Shown one piece after another: positions 17,693 through 25,866 of a stretch of 64,000 nucleotides of DNA. A program made the translations under genes and the position numbers. Source of the stretch: Agrococcus sp. SGAir0287 (GTDB lineage: Bacteria > Actinomycetota > Actinomycetes > Actinomycetales > Microbacteriaceae); the NCBI RefSeq assembly GCF_005484985.1, contig NZ_CP027942.1:124001-188000 (forward strand), in the 5' to 3' direction. Under the pieces are notes generated by a model. The model saw nothing but the letters and a program-made list of their open reading frames with translations, was not told where the DNA came from and did no database searches. Each line of letters begins with the position of its first letter. Position 1 is the stretch's first letter.

Positions 17693-18657
17693 CCGACGAC
17701 CGCACCCACGAGCCCGTCGGACCCGTCGACGCATCGATCGTGCCGCGCTACGCGGGCATCGCGACGTTCGCGCGGCTGCCGCGCATCGAGGACGTGCCGC
17801 GCGCCGACGTCGCCGTCGTCGGCATCCCGTTCGACACCGGCGTGAGCTTCCGCCCCGGCGCGCGCTTCGGACCGAGCCACGTGCGGGAGGCGTCGCGGCT
17901 GCTGCGGCCGTACAACCCCGCGCAGGACGTCTCGCCGTTCGCGGTCGCGCAGGTGGTGGATGCGGGCGACATCCCCGTGAACCCGTTCGCGATCGACGAG
18001 GCGGTCGGCGAGGTCGAGCGCGCCGTCGACGCGCTCGCGGCACGTGCGCCGCGCATCGTGACGATCGGCGGCGACCACACCATCGCGCTGCCGCTGCTGC
18101 GGTCGGTCGCGAAGCGCCACGGTCCGGTCGCGGTGCTGCACTTCGACGCGCACCTCGACACGTGGGACACCTACTTCGGCGCGCCTATCACGCACGGCAC
18201 GCCCTTCCGCCGTGCGAGCGAGGAGGGGCTCATCGACCTGACTGCGAGCTGCCACGTCGGCACGCGCGGACCGCTGTACTCGAAGCAGGACCTCGTCGAC
18301 GACGAGCGGCTGGGCTTCCAGGTGCTCACGAGCGAGCGCGTCGAGGAGGAGGGCGTCGCGGCGGTGATCGAGCGGATGCGGGCGCGGCTGGGCGAGCGCC
18401 CCGTCTACGTGTCGATCGACATCGACGTGCTCGATCCCGCGCACGCGCCCGGCACGGGCACGCCCGAGGCGGGCGGTCTCACGAGCCGCGAGCTGCTGCG
18501 CATGCTGCGCGCGCTGTCCGACCTGCACGTCGTCGGCGCCGACGTCGTCGAGGTCGCGCCCGCGTACGACCACGCGCAGGTCACGGGCATCGCGGCGAGC
18601 CACGTCGTCTACGAGCTCGTGACGCTGCTCGCGGCGCAGGCCGCCGCCGACCGTTGA
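17689..18657 (+). CDS. Ureohydrolase: agmatinase / guanidinobutyrase family
   Basis: A 322-residue arginase-superfamily enzyme with a binuclear manganese site: [25 protein letters not shown], and [19 protein letters not shown]. The [17 protein letters not shown] segment is characteristic of agmatinase-like members. It should release urea from a guanidino compound such as 4-guanidinobutyrate, agmatine or guanidinopropionate. The upstream AruI-like gene favours guanidinobutyrate, giving GABA. It is the last gene of the four-gene operon, overlapping the previous stop (ATGA). The length is normal for the family. Confidence 0.88.
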   Translation: MTDDRTHEPVGPVDASIVPRYAGIATFARLPRIEDVPRADVAVVGIPFDTGVSFRPGARFGPSHVREASRLLRPYNPAQDVSPFAVAQVVDAGDIPVNPFAIDEAVGEVERAVDALAARAPRIVTIGGDHTIALPLLRSVAKRHGPVAVLHFDAHLDTWDTYFGAPITHGTPFRRASEEGLIDLTASCHVGTRGPLYSKQDLVDDERLGFQVLTSERVEEEGVAAVIERMRARLGERPVYVSIDIDVLDPAHAPGTGTPEAGGLTSRELLRMLRALSDLHVVGADVVEVAPAYDHAQVTGIAASHVVYELVTLLAAQAAADR

Positions 18658-18700
18658 CCTGGGACCGCGGCACATCGCTCGCCCGATCGAGTCACGACGC

Positions 18701-18730
18701 TTGACGCCACCCCATCGTCGCGCCTACGTT
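18701..18730 (+). promoter_or_regulatory. Sigma-70 promoter of the HutC-controlled operon
   Basis: TTGACG (18701-18706) and TACGTT (18725-18730) are 18 bp apart. The expected start point falls about 18737, inside the palindrome described next. It lies 53 bp upstream of the first gene. Confidence 0.65.
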
Positions 18731-18735
18731 GTCAT

Positions 18736-18755
18736 CTAGTCGTCTAGACGACTAG
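18736..18755. promoter_or_regulatory. Perfect 20-bp palindromic operator, HutC/GntR type
   Basis: CTAGTCGTCTAGACGACTAG is a perfect palindrome placed just downstream of the -10. Its centre GTCTAGAC fits the HutC-subfamily consensus GTnTAnAC. The operon encodes a HutC-type GntR regulator at 25150, so this is very probably its repressor site. Confidence 0.8.
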
Positions 18756-18782
18756 TCCGATGGGGTGACGAAGGGAGCGACG

Positions 18783-19733
18783 ATGGCGTCGTTGAAGGAG
18801 GCTCGCTACGAGCTGGTCGAGGTACCCGAGCGATTCGGACCCGTCGAGGTCCGCGTCGATCGTCGCTTCGTGCTCGACTACGCCTTCGCGCAGGACGACT
18901 TCGGCGACTGGTACTTCGAGGAGTCGCCGTTCGGCGGACCGATCGCGCATCCGCTCGCGCTCGCGAACGAGCTGCTCTTCCTCTTCTACCAGGGTTACGA
19001 CGGCAACACGGCGCAGGGTCTGCACACGCACGAGACGCTGCGCTTCCGCTCGCCCGTGCGACGCGGCGAGACCGTGACGATCACCGGCGGCTACACCGAG
19101 AAGTACGAGCGCCGCGGCCAGGGATACGTGACGCTCGAAGCGACCGCCACGGGGGAGGACGGTCGGATCCTGGTCGAGCATGTCGGCCGCGAGATCATGC
19201 GCACGGTCGCCGGCGACGTCGTCGGAGGGCGGCGCTCCGAGGGCGAGCAGCGCCCGCGGACCGTGCAGGGCACCGTCGATGCCGACGTCCCGCCCATCGA
19301 GGTCGCCGCGTACGGCCTTCCCGAGCGCGCAGCGCTGCCGAGTCGCACCACGACCTTCTCCCAGGACCAGATGTCCGTCTTCTCCTGGGCAGGCCGAGGA
19401 TTCGCGAACGTCCACACGAGCGTCGAGAAGGCCGCCGCCTCCGGCCTCGACCGCACCATCGTGCAGGCGCAGCAGCAGACCGGCCACGTCATCGCCAACC
19501 TCGTCGACGTCTTTGGCGCATCCTGGTTCACGACCGGGGACCTCGATCTTCGCTTCGTGTCGCCCGCGTTCGTCGACGAGACGCTCACGACCTCCGGTGC
19601 GGTCCTCGGCGAGATCGGCGGTCGACTCGAGGTCGAGGTCTGGGTCGAGAAGGCGGATGGCACTCGCACAGCCGTCGGCTGGGCCTCGGCGGCGATCGAC
19701 GACGACCCTCGGCGACCCGCGTCGCTCCTCTGA
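18783..19733 (+). CDS. MaoC-like double-hotdog hydratase (first of two)
   Basis: A 316-residue protein with two hotdog halves. The N-half has FVLDYAFAQDDFGDWYFEES and PIAHPLALANELLF; the C-half has LDLRFVSPAFVDETLTTSG and ends AVGWASAAI. The pattern is that of MaoC/HTD-type acyl-thioester hydratases, where two hotdog domains form one pseudodimer. The usual hydratase D-x-x-x-x-H dyad is not obvious in either half, so it might bind rather than hydrate the thioester. It is homologous to the protein at 21201 (shared YTEKYERRGQGYV-like segment). SD GAAGGGAG precedes ATG 18783. It leads a seven-gene operon. Confidence 0.72.
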   Translation: MASLKEARYELVEVPERFGPVEVRVDRRFVLDYAFAQDDFGDWYFEESPFGGPIAHPLALANELLFLFYQGYDGNTAQGLHTHETLRFRSPVRRGETVTITGGYTEKYERRGQGYVTLEATATGEDGRILVEHVGREIMRTVAGDVVGGRRSEGEQRPRTVQGTVDADVPPIEVAAYGLPERAALPSRTTTFSQDQMSVFSWAGRGFANVHTSVEKAAASGLDRTIVQAQQQTGHVIANLVDVFGASWFTTGDLDLRFVSPAFVDETLTTSGAVLGEIGGRLEVEVWVEKADGTRTAVGWASAAIDDDPRRPASLL

Positions 19734-19854
19734 CCGGTCGCGCTCTCGACGAGCGCGACCCCACGGCCTCGGCGCGTGCTCCATGCCCCGAGATCACCCG
19801 CGCGCATGCACGCGCGTCCATCCATCAGGCGCTCCACTCGACGAAGGAGTCATC

Positions 19855-21204
19855 ATGGCCGCCACCATCCCCACCAGTCAGGTCGAGCGCACGAGGCTCG
19901 CCCGCCGCGCAGCGGTCGCCAGCCTCGTCGGCACCGCCGTCGAGTGGTACGACTACTTCATCTTCGGCACCGCCTCGGCGCTCGTGTTCGGACGGCTGTT
20001 CTTCCCGAGCGACGGCGACCCGATCTACGGCACGCTCGCTGCCTTCGCGGTCTTCGGCGTCGGCTTCTTCGCGCGTCCGCTGGGTGGCGTCGTCTTCGGG
20101 CACTTCGGAGACCGGTTCGGTCGGAAGGCCGCGCTCGTCACGACGCTGATGATGATGGGCATCGCGACGTTCCTCATCGGCCTGCTGCCGACCACCGAGC
20201 AGATCGGCATCGCCGCGCCCATCCTGCTCGTCCTGCTGCGCCTCGTGCAGGGCTTCGGCGTCGGCGGCGAATGGGGCGGCGCGTCCCTCGTCGCGGTCGA
20301 GTACGCGCCGGACGGCAAGCGCGGCGCCTACGGCAGCTTCCCGCAGATCGGCAACGCCGTCGGCCTCGTCATGTCGACGAGCATCTTCGCGATCGTCTCC
20401 ACCCTGCCGGACGAGCAACTCCTCAGCTGGGGCTGGCGACTGCCCTTCCTGCTCAGCGCCGTGCTCATCGGCGTCGGACTCTTCATCCGCTTCAAGCTCA
20501 CCGAGACGCCGACGTTCCAGGCTGCGCAGGAGGCGCTCGAGGCGAAGGCGGAGGCCGATCGACCCAAGGAGCGGCTGCCGATCGCGGAGCTCCTCCGACG
20601 CTTCAAGCGCCCTCTCCTGCTGGCGATGGGCATGCGCTTCGGAGAGGCGGTCTTCGGCTACATCATCCTGACGATCGGCCTGACGTTCGCGACCAACTAC
20701 ACGGACATCGGCCGCACCGACATCCTGTGGGCGTCGACGATCGCGGCCGCGATCGCCATCTACACGTACTACTTCTTCGGCAGGCTCAGCGACCGCATCG
20801 GTCGACGGAAGGTCTTCATCCTGGGTGCCGTCGTCGGCGCGGTCGTCTCGTTCCCGTTCTTCTGGATCCTCGACGCCGGGAACATCCCGATGATGTACGT
20901 CATCTACGCGGTCGCCTACGCCATCGGCGTCGGCGCGGTCTATGGCGTCGAGCCCTCGTTCTTCTCCGAGCTGTTCGGCACGAAGGTCCGCTACACGGGC
21001 GTCTCGCTCGCCGCGCAGCTGCCGTCGGTGCTCATCGGCCTGTGGCCGCTCGCCTCCACCGCGATCTTCGCGGCGACCGGCGGCGACCCCTGGCCCATCG
21101 CGCTCATCACCGTCGCAGCGCTCGCACTCGGGGGTCTCTGCGCCTATCTCGCACCCGAGACCAACGCGACCGACATGAACGCGATCGGCGAGGAGGACCG
21201 ATGA
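19855..21204 (+). CDS. MFS transporter, MHS family
   Basis: A 449-residue, 12-helix permease with the MHS signature GTAVEWYDYFIFGTASALVF, loop motif GHFGDRFGRK and GGEWGGASLV. It is clearly homologous to the permease at 13024. Members are proton symporters of carboxylates, betaines and related solutes. ATG 19855 has GAAGGAG seven bases upstream and its stop overlaps the second MaoC-like gene (ATGA). A 121-bp gap separates it from the first MaoC-like gene, without a recognisable terminator, so co-transcription is likely. It is the probable importer for the pathway substrate. Confidence 0.9.
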   Translation: MAATIPTSQVERTRLARRAAVASLVGTAVEWYDYFIFGTASALVFGRLFFPSDGDPIYGTLAAFAVFGVGFFARPLGGVVFGHFGDRFGRKAALVTTLMMMGIATFLIGLLPTTEQIGIAAPILLVLLRLVQGFGVGGEWGGASLVAVEYAPDGKRGAYGSFPQIGNAVGLVMSTSIFAIVSTLPDEQLLSWGWRLPFLLSAVLIGVGLFIRFKLTETPTFQAAQEALEAKAEADRPKERLPIAELLRRFKRPLLLAMGMRFGEAVFGYIILTIGLTFATNYTDIGRTDILWASTIAAAIAIYTYYFFGRLSDRIGRRKVFILGAVVGAVVSFPFFWILDAGNIPMMYVIYAVAYAIGVGAVYGVEPSFFSELFGTKVRYTGVSLAAQLPSVLIGLWPLASTAIFAATGGDPWPIALITVAALALGGLCAYLAPETNATDMNAIGEEDR

Positions 21205-22211
21205 TCCCGGCCACCCGAGACCTCACCGACCCGCGACGCGCCCTCGAGGTCGACGACCTCGAGGCCGGCCTGAAGGAGCCGGAGTTCGATCGCCTCGAGA
21301 TCCCGGAGGCGCTCGGGCCCGTGACGGTCGTCGTCGACGATCACAAGATCAAGCGCTTCGCGTTCACGCAGGACGACCATCACGACTGGCACCTGCGAGC
21401 GAGCCCCTTCGGTGGGCGTCGCATCGCTCACGCGTCGCTGCTCGGGAACGACCTCGTGCAGCTCTTCACCACGGTCTACGCGGCGAGCCGCGTCGTCGGG
21501 CTGCACACGGAGGAGCAGCTGTGGTTCGACTCGCCCGCCTACCTCGACGAGGAGGTGACGCTGTCCGGCACCTACACCGAGGCGTACGAGCGACGGGGTC
21601 AGGGCTACGTCGTCATGGAGGCGAGCGCGACCGGCGCAGACGGTCGCAGCATCCTGCGCCACCGCGGCGTCGAGATCCTGCGAACTCGGCCAGGCGACGT
21701 CGCCGGGCGCGGCAGCGCGACGCCGACCGCGGTGGACGAGCGGGTGACGGGCGAGGTGGCGGACGACGCTCCTGGTCTCGACGCATCCTGTCCAGCACCC
21801 GGCCAGGTGCTGCCCGCGCTGGAGAAGACGTTCACGACCGAGCAGGCCGCCGTGTTCTCGCGCATCGGCGAGTACGTGCGGAACATCCACAACGACCTCG
21901 ATCTGGCGAGGGCGGCCGGGATGCGCGTGCCGATCGTGCAGGGCCAGCAGCAGTTCGCCGCGATCGCCGAGCTGCTCACGCGCGAGTTCGGCACGGGATT
22001 CCTCGCGGGCGGATGGCTGCGCGTGAAGTTCCTCAAGACCGTCGACGTGCACGAGCCCATCCGGGTGCGCGGCGTCGTGACGTCCGTCGAGGACGGCCGC
22101 GTGCAGATGCAGGTGTGGGTGCGCAGGGCCGATGGTGCCCTGAGCGCCGCTGGATGGGCGAGCGCCGCCGCACCATCTGAGAGCAGCGTCTCGACCGAGA
22201 CCGAGCAGTGA
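21201..22211 (+). CDS. MaoC-like double-hotdog hydratase (second of two)
   Basis: A 336-residue protein homologous to that at 18783, with an N-terminal extension of about 25 residues. The N-half has IKRFAFTQDDHHDWHLRASP and GLHTEEQLWFDSPAYLDEEV; the C-half has VPIVQGQQQFAAIAELL and WLRVKFLKTVDVHEPIRVRG. The conserved layout suggests that the two MaoC-like proteins form a heterodimer or act on consecutive acyl thioesters. It starts at ATG 21201 on the permease stop (ATGA) and abuts the TPP enzyme gene. The substrate is unknown. Confidence 0.72.
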   Translation: MIPATRDLTDPRRALEVDDLEAGLKEPEFDRLEIPEALGPVTVVVDDHKIKRFAFTQDDHHDWHLRASPFGGRRIAHASLLGNDLVQLFTTVYAASRVVGLHTEEQLWFDSPAYLDEEVTLSGTYTEAYERRGQGYVVMEASATGADGRSILRHRGVEILRTRPGDVAGRGSATPTAVDERVTGEVADDAPGLDASCPAPGQVLPALEKTFTTEQAAVFSRIGEYVRNIHNDLDLARAAGMRVPIVQGQQQFAAIAELLTREFGTGFLAGGWLRVKFLKTVDVHEPIRVRGVVTSVEDGRVQMQVWVRRADGALSAAGWASAAAPSESSVSTETEQ

Positions 22212-22225
22212 ACAGGAAGACGGAG

Positions 22226-23914
22226 ATGACGAATCAGATCACGGGCGGGAAGCTCGTCGTGCAGATGCTCGAGTCGCTGGGCATCGAGAAGGTGTTCGGC
22301 GTGGTCGGCGGGCAGACGCTCGCGATCACCGACGCCATCATCGACAGCCCGAGCATCGAGATGGTGCACACGCGCCACGAGAACGCGGCGGCGGTGATGG
22401 CGGACGCCTACGGCCGCCTGACCGGTCGACCTGCGGTCGCGATCGCGACCACGGGACCCGGTGCGACGAACCTGCTGACGGGCGTCGGTGGCGCTTTCCG
22501 CGACTCCAGCCCCGCGTTCATCATCACCTGCAACAACAATGGCGAGAACATCCACAAGGACGACGCGCAGAACGCCGACCACGTCGAGATCTTCAAGCCG
22601 TTCACGAAGTGGTCGCGGCTCGTGGCGCATCAGACGAGCATCACCCAGGCGATGGCCGAGGCGTACGTGAACGCGATGACGGGCAACCCCGGTCCCGTCC
22701 ATCTCGACTTCGCACGCGACACGATCGAGCAGACGTTCGATGCTCCGGAGGTGCCGACGACGCATCCGCTGCGTTCGTGGGTCGCCTCGCGACCCGTCGC
22801 CGCTCCGGATCGCATCGCGGAGGTCGCCGCACGGGTCCTCGCCGCCCAGCGGCCCGTCATCTGGGTCGGCAACGGCGCCAACCGCGCGCAGGCGTCTCAG
22901 GATGTGCTCGCGCTCGCGGAGGCGCTCGCGATCCCCGTCATCACGACGTTCAACGGCATGGGCGCCGTGCCGACGACGCACCCGCTCGTGTTCGGCGCCC
23001 TGAGCCGGATGGGCACGAACCTCTCGACCCGCGTCATCGGCGACGCTGATCTCGTGCTCGCACTCGGCAACAGCCTGAACGCCGTGTCCACGACGCGGTG
23101 GCGGCGGCAGCTGCCGGAGGTGGTGCAGGTCGACGTGGACCCGGCCATGATCGGGCGCTACTACGCCGAGGTCACCACCGGCGTCGTCGGCGACCTCGCC
23201 GCCTTCGCTCGGGATCTCGTCGCCGCGACCGCGGACGAGGCGGCATCGGCTCGCGCGGCGCGCGAGTCGTGGATCGACGAGCTGCAGCAGGCCGAGCGCG
23301 ACTGGTGGGCCATGTCCGAGGACCTCGCGCCCGCGAACCCGGGCGCGGTGTCGCCTGCCGTCGTCGTCCGCGCGCTGCGCGAGGTGACGCCGACCGACGC
23401 CGTCCTCATCCCGGATGCGGGCAACCCAGGCGTGTGGTCGTACCTGTGGGAGATGTCGAAGCCATACCGCTACATCAAGCCCGTCGGCTTCGGCAACATG
23501 GGCTTCGCCTTGCCCGCCGCCATCGCGTCCGTCGTCGACGACGCATCGCGTCCGGTGCTGGCGCTCATCGGCGACGGTTCCCTCGGCATGAGCCTCGGCG
23601 AGCTCGAGACGCTCGCGCGCGCCGGCGGTCCCGTCGTCGTCGTCGTGCTCAACGACTCGTCGTACGGGAACATCCGCCAGGAGCAGGTGCTGCACTTCGA
23701 CGGCCGCACGATCGGGGTCGACTTCCTCGACGTGGACTTCGCGCAGGTCGCGCGTGGGATGGGATTGGATGCCGTGCGGGTCACGGACGTCGAGGCGCTC
23801 GTCGTCGCCGTGCGAGACGGCTTCGCGTCCGGCCGGCCGACGCTCGTCGACGTCGTGCTCGACCGTGCAGCCGACGCGTGGACCTATCCGGCCTTCATGC
23901 CGCACGACAGCTGA
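22226..23914 (+). CDS. Thiamine-diphosphate-dependent lyase, acetolactate-synthase-like
   Basis: A 562-residue TPP enzyme with three domains. The catalytic Glu is in HTRHENAAAVMADAYGRLTG, the segment ATTGPGATNLLTG is the pyrimidine-domain loop, and the pyrophosphate/Mg motif is GDGSLGMS...LNDSSYGNI. It is not a recognisable acetohydroxyacid synthase of branched-chain biosynthesis; it more resembles lyases or decarboxylases of 2-oxo or 2-hydroxyacyl substrates. ATG 22226 follows AGGAAG by six bases; GTG 22208, overlapping the MaoC stop, is an alternative. The CoA-transferase that follows raises an oxalate-type or 2-hydroxyacyl-CoA cleavage reaction as a possibility, but the sequence is unlike oxalyl-CoA decarboxylase. 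Confidence 0.8.
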   Translation: MTNQITGGKLVVQMLESLGIEKVFGVVGGQTLAITDAIIDSPSIEMVHTRHENAAAVMADAYGRLTGRPAVAIATTGPGATNLLTGVGGAFRDSSPAFIITCNNNGENIHKDDAQNADHVEIFKPFTKWSRLVAHQTSITQAMAEAYVNAMTGNPGPVHLDFARDTIEQTFDAPEVPTTHPLRSWVASRPVAAPDRIAEVAARVLAAQRPVIWVGNGANRAQASQDVLALAEALAIPVITTFNGMGAVPTTHPLVFGALSRMGTNLSTRVIGDADLVLALGNSLNAVSTTRWRRQLPEVVQVDVDPAMIGRYYAEVTTGVVGDLAAFARDLVAATADEAASARAARESWIDELQQAERDWWAMSEDLAPANPGAVSPAVVVRALREVTPTDAVLIPDAGNPGVWSYLWEMSKPYRYIKPVGFGNMGFALPAAIASVVDDASRPVLALIGDGSLGMSLGELETLARAGGPVVVVVLNDSSYGNIRQEQVLHFDGRTIGVDFLDVDFAQVARGMGLDAVRVTDVEALVVAVRDGFASGRPTLVDVVLDRAADAWTYPAFMPHDS

Positions 23915-23947
23915 CCGGACCAGGCGAGAGACGAAGGAGTGCGTTCG

Positions 23948-25150
23948 ATGGAGACCGCAGGAGAGGCTACGGGCCCGCTCGAGGGTGTCAAGGTGCTCGA
24001 TCTGTCGAGGTTCATCGCGGGGCCGCTGTGCGCGCAGATCCTGGGGGACTTCGGGGCCGAGGTCGTCAAGGTCGAGCGCCCGACCGGCGAGGACTCGCGC
24101 CACCACGGGCCCTACTGGCAGGGCGAGAGCATCTACATGTTCCTGTACCACCGCAACAAGCACGCGGCATCCCTCGACACGAGGCACCCGGAGGCGCTCG
24201 GCATCCTCGAGGACCTCGTGCGCTGGGCGGACGTCGTCATCGAGAACTATCGCCCCGGCACGATGGAGGCGATGGGGCTGGGCTACGAGCGGATGCGAGC
24301 CCTGAACGAGGACGTCATCCTCGTGTCGATCTCGGGATTCGGGCAGACGGGGCCCGACTCGCGTCGCGCGCTGTTCGACGCCATCTCGCAGGCGTCGTCC
24401 GGACTCATGAGCGTCACCGGCGAGCCTGACGGCAAGCCGACGCTGTCGGGGACGTACATCGCGGACTACACGACGGGCTACCAGGGCGCCATCGGCGCGA
24501 TGGCGGCTCTCGCGCATCGCGAGCGCACGGGCGAGGGGCAGCTGGTGGACGTCGCCTCGTACGACACCATGTTCTCCGCGCTCGGGACGCGGCTGATCGC
24601 CGAGCTCATGCTCGGTCTCGAGCTGCCGAGATCCGGCTCGCGGGACCTGCTGACCGCGCCCGTCAACGTGTACGAGGCGGCCGACGGGCCGATCTACATC
24701 CAGGCCGGGACGGCGTCGCTGTTCCCGCGACTGTGCGCGGTCATGGGACGGCAGGATCTCGCGGACGACGAGCGGTTCCGCACCGTCGAGGGCCGGCTGG
24801 CCCAGCAGGAGCACCTCGAGAGCGTCATCCAGTCGTGGGCCGGTACGCGCACGTGCGCCGAGATCGCGACGGCGCTCGACCACGCCGGCGTGCCCTACGC
24901 GAAGGTCGCGTCGATCGCCGAGGTCGCCGCATCGCCGCAGATCGCGGCGCGCGGCATGATCGTCGAGGCCGAGCATCCCGAGCTCGGCACGATCAGGATG
25001 CCGGCGAATCCCATTCACATGGAGAAGTCGCCGCCGACCATCCGCAAGGCGCCGCCGCGCGTGGGCGAGGACAACGACCACGTCTACCGTGGCATCCTCG
25101 GGATGTCGGCCGACGACGTCGAGCGGCTGCGAGCGGAGGGCGCGATCTGA
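23948..25150 (+). CDS. CaiB/BaiF family CoA-transferase
   Basis: A 400-residue family III CoA-transferase. Signatures are LEGVKVLDLSRFIAGPLCAQ, LGDFGAEVVKVERP, and NKHAASLDTRHPEA. The catalytic Asp lies in the GTYIADYTTGYQGA segment. These enzymes move CoA between carboxylic acids by a ping-pong mechanism, so the enzyme should activate the imported acid using another acyl-CoA. ATG 23948 has AAGGAG eight bases upstream; GTG 23939 would overlap the ribosome site. Its stop overlaps the regulator start (TGATG). The operon context, with MaoC-like hydratases and a TPP lyase, implies a CoA-thioester pathway. Confidence 0.88.
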   Translation: METAGEATGPLEGVKVLDLSRFIAGPLCAQILGDFGAEVVKVERPTGEDSRHHGPYWQGESIYMFLYHRNKHAASLDTRHPEALGILEDLVRWADVVIENYRPGTMEAMGLGYERMRALNEDVILVSISGFGQTGPDSRRALFDAISQASSGLMSVTGEPDGKPTLSGTYIADYTTGYQGAIGAMAALAHRERTGEGQLVDVASYDTMFSALGTRLIAELMLGLELPRSGSRDLLTAPVNVYEAADGPIYIQAGTASLFPRLCAVMGRQDLADDERFRTVEGRLAQQEHLESVIQSWAGTRTCAEIATALDHAGVPYAKVASIAEVAASPQIAARGMIVEAEHPELGTIRMPANPIHMEKSPPTIRKAPPRVGEDNDHVYRGILGMSADDVERLRAEGAI

Positions 25151-25866
25151 TGCACCGAGCGCCGAGGTACTCGGTGATCCACGCGGACATCGTCGAGCAG
25201 ATCAGCTCGGGTGCGCTCGGGCCCGGCACGCGGCTGCCGAGCGAGCAGGACCTTGCGAAGCGATACGGGGTCAGCCGCATGACCGTGCGGCAGGCGCTCG
25301 ATCTGCTCGCATCGGAGGAGGTCATCGTGCGCAAGCACGGCTCCGGCACCTTCGTCCGCGAGCACTCGCGCCAAGGTCGGCACCTCGATCGCCTGCGGTC
25401 GTTCGCCGCTGAGCTCGCGGACGCCGACGTGGTGGTCGACGCCGAGATCGTCCGGTTCGAGCTCGTCGAGGCGCCGGACGACGTCGCCGAGGCGCTCGCG
25501 CTCGAGCCCGGCGACCCCGTGCACCGGCTGACACGGGTGCGTCGCGTCGACGGCATTCCCGCGGCGCTGCAGGACGCGTGGGTCCCGTCGTACGTGGCAC
25601 CGAGTCTCTCCCGCGAGCCGTTGGTGGACGGTTCGCTCTACCGCACGCTCGCCGAGCGGCACGGCGTGCGCCTGCGATGGGCGGATCAGTCGATGACGGC
25701 CGAGCTGCTCGGCGAGGCGGAGGCCGCGCTGCTTCGCGTCGAGCCCGGGGGTGCGGTGCTGCGCGGCATGCGCACGACCTACTCCGACGCCGACGAGCCC
25801 GTGGAGTTCACGCACGGGTGGACGCTGCCGAGCTTCCCGCTGCTGCTGCGGATCGACGCGGAGTGA
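25150..25866 (+). CDS. GntR-family regulator, HutC subfamily (UTRA domain)
   Basis: A 238-residue regulator. The N-terminal winged helix reads LPSEQDLAKRYGVSRMTVRQ, followed by EEVIVRKHGSGTFV. The C-terminal UTRA ligand domain includes LEPGDPVHRLTRVRRVDGIP and VEFTHGWTLPS. HutC-type repressors leave DNA when a pathway intermediate binds. It is encoded inside the operon whose promoter carries a GTCTAGAC-centred palindrome, which fits autoregulated repression. Both ends are coupled: TGATG with the CoA-transferase and GTGA with the kinase. Confidence 0.92.
   Translation: MHRAPRYSVIHADIVEQISSGALGPGTRLPSEQDLAKRYGVSRMTVRQALDLLASEEVIVRKHGSGTFVREHSRQGRHLDRLRSFAAELADADVVVDAEIVRFELVEAPDDVAEALALEPGDPVHRLTRVRRVDGIPAALQDAWVPSYVAPSLSREPLVDGSLYRTLAERHGVRLRWADQSMTAELLGEAEAALLRVEPGGAVLRGMRTTYSDADEPVEFTHGWTLPSFPLLLRIDAE

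Noticed and set aside
22226..25150. Oxalyl-CoA decarboxylase plus formyl-CoA transferase (oxalate degradation)
   Set aside because: The TPP protein resembles the acetolactate-synthase-like branch and lacks the oxalyl-CoA decarboxylase segments I know. The MaoC and kinase neighbours also do not fit oxalate catabolism.
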